Shown here in pieces: positions 5,867-10,972 of a DNA stretch of 10,972 nucleotides (position 1 is the stretch's first letter; each line of letters opens with the position of its first letter). Made by a program: the position numbers and the translations under genes. Below the pieces are notes generated by a model. The model was not told the DNA's origin. It ran no database searches and saw only the letters and a list, made by a program, of their open reading frames with translations. Location: NCBI GenBank assembly GCA_024635815.1, contig JAGXIG010000002.1, forward strand, positions 1-10,972, written 5' to 3'. The stretch comes from Salegentibacter sp. GTDB lineage: Bacteria; Bacteroidota; Bacteroidia; Flavobacteriales; Flavobacteriaceae.

Positions 5867-8337
5867 TTCTCCAGGCTTTTTAGCATTTTCCTAATTCTGT
5901 CTTCCAGTTTTTCTGAAGACAATTTTTCCCGAAGCCTATCGGTGATTATTGGGAACGAAAACGGCGTAGGCTTTTCGCAGTTTTTCCAAACGATATTTTG
6001 ATAATGAATACGCTCCAAAGCCAATCTTAACCGGCCTTCTTCTAACTGATGCTCAAAAGTTTCCCTGAAAGATTGTAGATACAATAAATTATCATCTTCA
6101 TAATCTTTAAAAACGCCAAACAGTAGTTGCGAACTGCTTTGCAAATGTTTGCTCTTAATAAGTTTGTTTGGATATCCGGTAAAAACCATCCCGGCAATTA
6201 CCGCAATATCACGGAATTTCCGTCTGGCCATTTCGGTGGCATTTAAACTTTTATAAAGATCGTCCATTAAAAATTCTGGGGACAATAAATCGTTATCCAA
6301 AACCTGTTGCATATCTATTTCCTGATCGGAAAGCAGTTCAAAACCATAATCGTTAAAAGCTATACTGAAGGAAATAGGTGAAAGCAAACTGATGCGATAC
6401 GCCAGTAAACTGCCCAAAGCCTCGTGTACAAAACGTCCTTCAAACGGATAAAAAATCGCGTGATAACCTTCCCGGGTTTTAAAAGTTTCAATTAAAAATT
6501 CATCTTTATTCGGAATAATAGATTCTTTCTGTTGCCTTTCGAGAATTGGCTGTAAAGCTTTTAATTCTAATGACTTTTCAGCTTTGCCCGAAGAAACAGA
6601 TGCTGAAGCAGCGTACATTTCTTCCCGAAGCAATTCACTCATTTGCGCTGAAAATGCCATTCTGCCGCCCATCCAACTTGGAACTTTCGAAGTTTTTTTC
6701 TTCGATTTTCGCACCAAAACTTGCATACTTTTAATCCTAACCAGTTCCAGATTTCTGCCTGCAAAAGTGAACACATCGCCCGGCGTAAGTTTAGAAATAA
6801 ACCATTCTTCAATCGTACCAATATAACCACCTTTTAAATATTTCACGCTCAAAACCGCATCGCTCACAATTGTTCCAATTTGCAGTCGGTGGCGCATTGC
6901 AATTCCGCGATTATTCACTTTAAAACGCCCGTCCTCTTCAATTTCAATTTTCTTGTATTCATCGTAAGCCTGCAAACTCTGGCTACCTTTGGTTACGAAA
7001 TTTAAAACCCACAGCCATTCATCTTCCGTCATTGCATTAAAACAAAACGTCGATCTAATTTCCGGCCAAATTTCCTTCGGAAAAAATCCGTTAGAAACCG
7101 CCAAGGTGGTAAGATATTGCACCAAAACATCAAAACTCAACAAATACGGAATTCGGTCTTCAACAGCGGTTTTCTTCACTGCTTTTTGCAGAGCCGAAGC
7201 TTCAATAAGTTCTATAGCGTGTGTTGGTAAAAAATGGATTACACTTTCTTTTCCCGGTTGGTGGCCGCTTCTCCCTGCCCTTTGTAAAAAACGCGCCACT
7301 CCTTTTGGCCCACCGATTTGAATAATAGTTTCTACCGGGGCAAAATCTACCCCCAAATCCAGGCTGGAAGTGCAAACCACCGCTTTTAAAGTTTCATTCC
7401 TAATGGCCTGCTCTACCCACAGTCGGGTATCCTTATTAATGCTGCCGTGGTGCATCGCTACTTCCCCGGCAAATTCGGGATATTTATTTATCAGTTTTTG
7501 AAACCAAATTTCACATTGCGAACGGGTATTTGTAAAAAGCAATGTGGTTCGGGAATTGTTGATAATGGGAACCACCTCATCAATTAGATGCAACCCCAAA
7601 TGCCCCCGCCAGGGAAACTCCTCCATTTTTTTTGGAATAATAGATTTTACCGTTATTTTTTTCTTCAAATTCGCCCTTATCAAAACTGAATTCTGAAAAG
7701 CTTCAGAACCTGGACCCAATAAAACTTCCCGCGCCTGCTCTAAATTGCCAATAGTTGCCGAAATCCCCCAAATACGTAGATCTTTCGAAATGGTTTTTAA
7801 GCGGGATAAGCCCAATTCCATTTGCACTCCACGCTTTGTTCCCAGCAATTCGTGCCATTCGTCAACCACCACGGCACTCAGGTTTTTAAAGGTTTTATCA
7901 TAATCTTTTGAAGAAAGTAATAACTGCAAACTTTCAGGAGTGGTAATCAGCAAATCGGGCATTGACTTTTTTTGCGCTGCACGCACTTTTTGCGGCGTAT
8001 CTCCAGTACGAATTCCTACGGTTAATCCGCTTTCAATTTCATCTGCAAAACGTTGTGCCGCCTGTTCAATTTCTACCGAAAGTGCCCGTAAAGGCGTAAT
8101 CCATATTGCTTTTAGGCCTTTTTTTTGTGTCGTTTTATAATCAGGATTTTTCTTTAAATAATCCAAAACAATCGGCACCCAAAGCGCGTAGGTTTTTCCA
8201 CTTCCCGTGGGCGCGTTTAAAAGTCCGTTTTTACCCTGCAAAAAAGCCGTCCAGGTTTGCTTTTGGAAGGCAAATGGCTTCCAGCCCTTATTGGAGAACC
8301 AGTTTTCTGCGATTTGTGTGAGTTGTTTTTTGTTCAT
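5863..8337 (-). CDS. Ligase-associated DEXH-box DNA helicase (Lhr-Core type)
   Basis: This 824-residue superfamily 2 helicase has a Q-motif-like FQKQ (24-27), Walker A APTGSGKT (42-49), the Walker B box DEWH (159-162), SAT (193-195), motif IV region LLFTNTRSQCE (266-276), motif V SSLDLGVDFAP (324-334) and motif VI QRAGRSGHQPG (352-362). A long C-terminal part (about 390-824) matches the winged-helix/Lhr-Core region. Family knowledge: Lhr-Core enzymes are ATP-driven 3'-to-5' translocases encoded with an ATP-dependent ligase, an MBL exonuclease and a metallophosphoesterase in a DNA-repair cluster, studied in Pseudomonas putida. The N-terminus (MNKKQLTQIAENWF...WKPFAFQ) fits the family, so the start is secure. 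The SD-like GGAAGGG upstream comes from the end of repeat copy A. No phosphoesterase gene follows; the stop overlaps the convergent YagU-like gene. Confidence 0.95.
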   Translation of the reverse strand: MNKKQLTQIAENWFSNKGWKPFAFQKQTWTAFLQGKNGLLNAPTGSGKTYALWVPIVLDYLKKNPDYKTTQKKGLKAIWITPLRALSVEIEQAAQRFADEIESGLTVGIRTGDTPQKVRAAQKKSMPDLLITTPESLQLLLSSKDYDKTFKNLSAVVVDEWHELLGTKRGVQMELGLSRLKTISKDLRIWGISATIGNLEQAREVLLGPGSEAFQNSVLIRANLKKKITVKSIIPKKMEEFPWRGHLGLHLIDEVVPIINNSRTTLLFTNTRSQCEIWFQKLINKYPEFAGEVAMHHGSINKDTRLWVEQAIRNETLKAVVCTSSLDLGVDFAPVETIIQIGGPKGVARFLQRAGRSGHQPGKESVIHFLPTHAIELIEASALQKAVKKTAVEDRIPYLLSFDVLVQYLTTLAVSNGFFPKEIWPEIRSTFCFNAMTEDEWLWVLNFVTKGSQSLQAYDEYKKIEIEEDGRFKVNNRGIAMRHRLQIGTIVSDAVLSVKYLKGGYIGTIEEWFISKLTPGDVFTFAGRNLELVRIKSMQVLVRKSKKKTSKVPSWMGGRMAFSAQMSELLREEMYAASASVSSGKAEKSLELKALQPILERQQKESIIPNKDEFLIETFKTREGYHAIFYPFEGRFVHEALGSLLAYRISLLSPISFSIAFNDYGFELLSDQEIDMQQVLDNDLLSPEFLMDDLYKSLNATEMARRKFRDIAVIAGMVFTGYPNKLIKSKHLQSSSQLLFGVFKDYEDDNLLYLQSFRETFEHQLEEGRLRLALERIHYQNIVWKNCEKPTPFSFPIITDRLREKLSSEKLEDRIRKMLKSLEN

Positions 8338-8344
8338 GTTTTTT

Positions 8345-8480
8345 AACCCTTCCGTCTTATTCAGCTCTCGCTGAATAATCCACCTTCCCTTAAAAAGGGA
8401 AGGAGCTATTTCATTTTATTTAGTCCCCAGTATGGTTCCCCTCCTTTTTAAGGAGGGGTGCCCGATAGGACGGGGTGGTT
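8345..8480. repeat. Structured repeat copy A (136 bp), between helicase and DUF559 gene
   Basis: The ends AACCCTTCCGTC (8345-8356) and GACGGGGTGGTT (8469-8480) are imperfect terminal inverted repeats, 9 of 12 positions matching. Inside are three hairpins: a 9-bp stem with TCTC loop (8357-8365/8370-8378), a 9-bp CCTTCCCTT/AAGGGAAGG stem with AAA loop (8383-8391/8395-8403), and a 9-bp CCCCTCCTT/AAGGAGGGG stem with TTT loop (8438-8446/8450-8458). It fills almost the whole space between the DUF559 stop codon and the helicase start. Read in the operon direction no stem is followed by a T-tract, so these are not intrinsic terminators. It is a direct repeat of copy B. Confidence 0.93.
8347..8353 (-). 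promoter_or_regulatory. Shine-Dalgarno-like site for the helicase, supplied by repeat copy A
   Basis: On the minus strand the terminal inverted repeat of copy A reads GACGGAAGGGTT, giving GGAAGGG 9 nt upstream of the helicase ATG at 8337. The same sequence in copy B lies about 23 nt from the DUF559 start, too far to act. SD use is weak in Bacteroidota, so functional weight is uncertain. Confidence 0.4.
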
Positions 8481-8842
8481 CACTTTTTAAAATTATCCTC
8501 AATCTCTTTCAAAACCGAAGGTAAAAAATCAAACACCATTTTATTCTCGAAACGTATTACTGTAAACCCAAAAGCTTCCAGTTCTTTAGTTCGTTTTTTA
8601 TCAAATTCTTCTGACAGAGGATTTTTATGAACATCACCATCCAGTTCAATTATCAATTGTTCCTCCGGGCAATAAAAATCAACTATAAAGTTTTCTATAC
8701 TATGCTGTCTTCTGAATTTTCTTCCTTTAAAGTTTTTATGTTGTAATTGTTTCCACAAAAAAGCTTCTGCGGGAGTTAAATTGTTTCGCAAAGTCTTTCG
8801 GTAGGGTTCGAGATGTTTTCTGTTGTGGTTTGGCTTTTTCAT
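8480..8842 (-). CDS. DUF559 endonuclease-like protein (Vsr/PD-(D/E)XK fold)
   Basis: The 120-residue protein covers a complete DUF559 domain: basic N-terminus (1-20), LTPAEAFLWKQL (22-33) with conserved Glu26, KFRRQHSIENFIVDFYC (42-58) with Asp55, LIIELDGDVH (63-72) with Glu66, Asp68 and His72, then KRTKELEAFGFTVIRFEN (83-100) and a C-terminal helix. This resembles the very-short-patch-repair endonuclease fold. All expected acidic residues are present, so it may be an active nuclease, but cleavage by this family is largely unproven. It sits between ligase and helicase of a repair operon, bracketed by two direct copies of a hairpin repeat. The TGA stop takes its last base from repeat copy A. 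No clear SD precedes the ATG. It could be a mobile-cassette nuclease or a recruited repair protein; the flanking repeats favour the former. Confidence 0.92.
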   Translation of the reverse strand: MKKPNHNRKHLEPYRKTLRNNLTPAEAFLWKQLQHKNFKGRKFRRQHSIENFIVDFYCPEEQLIIELDGDVHKNPLSEEFDKKRTKELEAFGFTVIRFENKMVFDFLPSVLKEIEDNFKK

Positions 8843-8863
8843 TGTTTTTAGTTTTATCCCGGC

Positions 8864-8989
8864 AACCCTTCCGTCATTCTTCGGAATGCCACCTTCCCTT
8901 AGAAGGGAAGGAGCTATTTCCCTTTTGTTTAGTAACCAGTACAGTTCCCCTCCTTTCCAAGGAGGGGTGCCCGATAGGGCGGGGTGGTT
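8864..8989. repeat. Structured repeat copy B (126 bp), between DUF559 gene and ligase
   Basis: This is a direct repeat of copy A with the same ends, AACCCTTCCGTC (8864-8875) and GGCGGGGTGGTT (8978-8989). The hairpins are a 5-bp CATTC/GAATG stem with TTCG loop (8875-8879/8884-8888), CCTTCCCTT/AAGGGAAGG with AG between the arms (8892-8900/8903-8911) and CCCCTCCTT/AAGGAGGGG with TCC loop (8947-8955/8959-8967). The GCCC GATA GGGC stretch near the right end can form a further small stem. Differences from copy A fall in loops, spacers and hairpin 1. The last base contributes to the ligase TAA stop codon. Confidence 0.93.
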
Positions 8990-10626
8990 TATTCAGGTAT
9001 CAAATCCCTTAATTCCCCCAGCGTATTCGCTTCATGGATATTCTTATCGGTTCGCCAGCGTACCATCCTGGGAAATCTGGTTGCCACGCCGCTTTTATGA
9101 CGTTTGGATTCAGCAATTCCTTCAAAAGCGATTTCAAAAACGTGGTAGGGAGTAACACTTCGCACGGGACCAAAACGCTCTAAAGTGTTTTTCTTGATCC
9201 ACGCATCCAGTTTTCTAAATTCGGCATCGGTTAAACCGGAATAGGCTTTGGCAAAAGTCACCAGTTCCTTTTTATCATCATCCCACAAACCAAAAGTATA
9301 ATCGGTAAATAAATTGCTACGCCTTCCGTGACCGCGCATGGCATAGGTAAGTACTGCATCTACCGTAAGTGGATCTACTTTCCATTTCCACCAGTCGCCT
9401 TTTTTTCTTCCCACTAAATAGGGCGAATCCAATCTTTTCAACATCAAGCCTTCCGATTTTTCCTCCCGGGCACGTTCGCGTTCTTCGGCAACTTCAGCCC
9501 AGTTTTTAAAAGAAATCCGTTCAGATAAATGCAAGGGAATTTCTTCTGAAGTAACCTCAGCATAGAATTTCTCCAGAATTTTTCTTCTTTCAACAAACAG
9601 CTCGGTTCTTATATCTTCTCCTTTCCATTCTAAAACATCGTAAGCTTTTAAAATCACCGGGGTTTTCTCCAGCAATTTTTTACTGATATTTTTTCTTCCT
9701 ATTCGGGTTTGCAGGTCTTTAAAAGTTCCAATTTTTCCTTCCGGAAATGGCAAAATTTCTCCGTCTATTACCGTTCCATTTGGAATTTTCCCTATAAACT
9801 CTTCAAATTCAGGATATCTATCGGTTACCAGTTCTTCTCCGCGGCTCCAAACGAAAAGTTCATCGTTTCTCACAATTACCTGCGAGCGGATGCCATCCCA
9901 TTTATGCTCAGCGCTCCACTCGGCTACATCACCTAATTCTTCCACGTCACCATCTATCGCATAAGCCAGGTAAAATGGATAAGGCTTCGACAAATAATCT
10001 TCTTCATTTTCTTCTAAAATCAGTTTTTCAAATGTGGTTTTTTCCGGTTTCCAGTTACCCATCATTTTATAAGCGAGGATATCTTCATCGATCTCGGTGG
10101 CCTTTGACAGGGCGCGTGTCATTAATTTTTGACTCACGCCAATTCTAAAACTTCCGGTAATGAGTTTGGTAAAAACAAAGCGTTCATAATAATTCAGTGA
10201 AAGCCAGTTTTGGTGTAAATATTCCTTTTTTTCTGCTTCGCTCTTAGCTTTTAAATCGATAATTTCCTGAAGGAACTGATTCAGACTTTTTGCAGAGGGT
10301 TCTTCGGCTGGCGGAATTACCAAAGCAATAGTTTCAGCTAAATCACCGACAATATGATAAGATTCTTCAAATAACCATAAAGGAATATTGGCCGATTCTG
10401 AAGCCCACTCGCGCATCAAGGTAGTATTCACAGGGCGTGGCGGACGGCGATGCGATAAAATAGCGATTGTCCAAACCTTGTCTTTATCTTCGGCATTTTT
10501 AAAATAATGCGTTAAGGCAGCTACTTTTAGAGTGGTTTTATTGGTGCTATCCAAGGTTTTTATGAGTTCAGCAAAGTCCCGTATACCCTGAGGGGAAAGT
10601 TCTTTATCCTGATTTTTTTCTCTCAT
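8989..10626 (-). CDS. ATP-dependent DNA ligase (ligase-associated DNA damage response cluster)
   Basis: The 545-residue nucleotidyltransferase seals nicked DNA via a ligase-AMP intermediate. Motif I HKWDGIR puts the adenylated lysine at 242. Motif III IDGEIL lies at 287-292, motif IV EGLMLKR at 392-398, motif V WWKWKVD at 412-418 and motif VI RFPRMVRWRTDK at 517-528, so both the adenylation and OB domains are complete. The N-terminal 200 residues form the DNA-binding domain typical of this bacterial ligase clade. The chosen ATG has AAGGAA 5 nt upstream, but related proteins usually begin about 14 codons later, where this gene has ATA (Ile15) rather than ATG. It follows the exonuclease gene by 37 bp and was probably once adjacent to the helicase. 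The TAA stop shares its last base with repeat copy B. Confidence 0.96.
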   Translation of the reverse strand: MREKNQDKELSPQGIRDFAELIKTLDSTNKTTLKVAALTHYFKNAEDKDKVWTIAILSHRRPPRPVNTTLMREWASESANIPLWLFEESYHIVGDLAETIALVIPPAEEPSAKSLNQFLQEIIDLKAKSEAEKKEYLHQNWLSLNYYERFVFTKLITGSFRIGVSQKLMTRALSKATEIDEDILAYKMMGNWKPEKTTFEKLILEENEEDYLSKPYPFYLAYAIDGDVEELGDVAEWSAEHKWDGIRSQVIVRNDELFVWSRGEELVTDRYPEFEEFIGKIPNGTVIDGEILPFPEGKIGTFKDLQTRIGRKNISKKLLEKTPVILKAYDVLEWKGEDIRTELFVERRKILEKFYAEVTSEEIPLHLSERISFKNWAEVAEERERAREEKSEGLMLKRLDSPYLVGRKKGDWWKWKVDPLTVDAVLTYAMRGHGRRSNLFTDYTFGLWDDDKKELVTFAKAYSGLTDAEFRKLDAWIKKNTLERFGPVRSVTPYHVFEIAFEGIAESKRHKSGVATRFPRMVRWRTDKNIHEANTLGELRDLIPE

Positions 10627-10663
10627 AATTTCCTTTTTCTGAAACTGCTTATTAAACCGCCCT

Positions 10664-10972
10664 TTAACTTTCTACTTCTTTCTTTGATTCTTCTTCCCTC
10701 ATTTCGCCTTCGTATTGAGTTTCTTCAGTTCGGGCATCATAGCCAATTTCCCTTAAATAGCGGGAGAAAATATCGGTGTAACCGTGGGTGCAAATCACTT
10801 TCTCGGCGCCGGTGGCTTTTATCGATTTTAGCAATCCCTGCCAGTCACAATGATCGGAAAGTACGAAACCCCGGTCTATAGCCCTTCTTCGGCGGGCACC
10901 TCTAAATGTCATCCAGCCACTGGCCGAAGCCGTAACATACGGTACCATTTTCTTGATCCAGGGACTTCCGTG
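10664..10972 (-). CDS. Ligase-associated DNA damage response exonuclease (MBL/beta-CASP type), 3' part only
   Basis: The frame is open through the right edge of the window, giving the last 102 residues of a protein normally about 330-350 long. The fragment contains GSPW, ASGWMTFRGARRRRAIDRGFVLSDHCDW (about 17-44 of the fragment) with the metal-ligand-type Asp/His in SDHCD (39-43), and THGYTDIFSRYLREIGYDA (62-80). This matches the SNM1/Artemis-related exonuclease encoded with this ligase and helicase. The P. putida homologue is a manganese-dependent nuclease. The internal ATG at 10948 is not the start, because conserved residues continue upstream of it. The acidic, lysine-containing tail (about 83-102) is probably not part of the fold. 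It is the upstream gene of the operon in this window; its promoter and N-terminal HxHxDH motif lie outside. Confidence 0.92.
   Translation of the reverse strand, partial: HGSPWIKKMVPYVTASASGWMTFRGARRRRAIDRGFVLSDHCDWQGLLKSIKATGAEKVICTHGYTDIFSRYLREIGYDARTEETQYEGEMREEESKKEVES

Larger units (their letters stand above)
8345..8989. mobile_element. Candidate repeat-DUF559-repeat cassette inserted in the repair operon
   Basis: The segment consists of repeat A, a single DUF559 gene and repeat B, and fills the entire ligase-helicase gap apart from 7 bp. Directly repeated, TIR-bearing, hairpin-rich flanks around one small nuclease gene suggest a unit that moved or recombined into place. No transposase with a DDE or HUH motif is present, and no target-site duplication is evident at the outer junctions. 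Mobility is therefore an inference from architecture, not shown by the sequence. Confidence 0.5.

Noticed and set aside
8345..8989. CRISPR array or intrinsic terminators in the repeats
   Set aside because: There are only two long copies separated by a gene, with no short regular spacers. The stems lack a following T-tract in the operon direction, so neither interpretation fits.
8823..9155. Plus-strand open frame of 110 codons across repeat B
   Set aside because: It reads through the repeat and the 3' end of the ligase gene on the opposite strand. The PPFQGG-like translation is simply the repeat in a coding frame, a common source of false small genes.
10664..10948. Complete 94-aa gene starting at the ATG at 10948
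   Set aside because: The frame stays open to the window edge, and the upstream residues (HGSPWIKK) belong to the conserved exonuclease family, so this is an internal methionine of a truncated gene.

Overview
The window looks like chromosomal DNA from a marine-type Flavobacteriaceae (Bacteroidota; Gramella, Zunongwangia or Salegentibacter-like). The evidence is low GC, flavobacterial protein signatures, exact or near matches to the Bacteroidota -7 promoter box TAnnTTTG in front of several genes, and a lipoprotein with the flavobacterial 'CA-K-x-G-x-P-x-GGP' tether. This assignment rests on recalled family knowledge, not on a search.

Left part (1-5866) is mostly housekeeping or conserved flavobacterial genes. 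On the minus strand, a membrane-anchored coiled-coil protein (1192-2076) ends in a strong intrinsic terminator, and glycyl-tRNA synthetase follows at once (start at 1128, cut by the window's left edge). The terminator's T-tract also contains a perfect -7 box that would place +1 at the glyS start codon. Divergently, on the plus strand, lie comF (2138-2818) and a large Ig-like lipoprotein (2877-4490). The lipoprotein's 3' end overlaps a convergent nitrilase-superfamily amidase (4477-5256, minus). A YagU/DUF1440 membrane protein (5357-5866, plus) then converges on the helicase, with overlapping stop codons.

Right part (5863-10972, minus strand) is a DNA-repair operon read right to left: an MBL-fold 'ligase-associated' exonuclease (3' part only), an ATP-dependent DNA ligase, and an Lhr-Core-type DEXH helicase. 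These are three of the four members of the known ligase/helicase/exonuclease/metallophosphoesterase cluster. The phosphoesterase (PdeM/MPE) is not next to the helicase here.

The most notable structure interrupts this operon between ligase and helicase. A small DUF559 (Vsr/PD-(D/E)XK-like) endonuclease gene (8480-8842) is bracketed by two direct copies of a 126-136 bp repeat (8345-8480 and 8864-8989). Each copy has imperfect terminal inverted repeats (AACC...CCGTC / GACGG...GGTT) enclosing three consecutive hairpins. Two of the three stems are identical between copies. The third differs in sequence and length yet still pairs. The repeat ends supply the last base of the stop codons of both ligase and DUF559, and a Shine-Dalgarno-like GGAAGGG before the helicase start. 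This looks like a repeat-plus-nuclease cassette, conceptually similar to REP/RAYT systems, that inserted into a repair operon without breaking any gene.

No tRNA, rRNA, CRISPR array or conventional insertion sequence was seen, and no gene-free stretch exceeds 300 bases.
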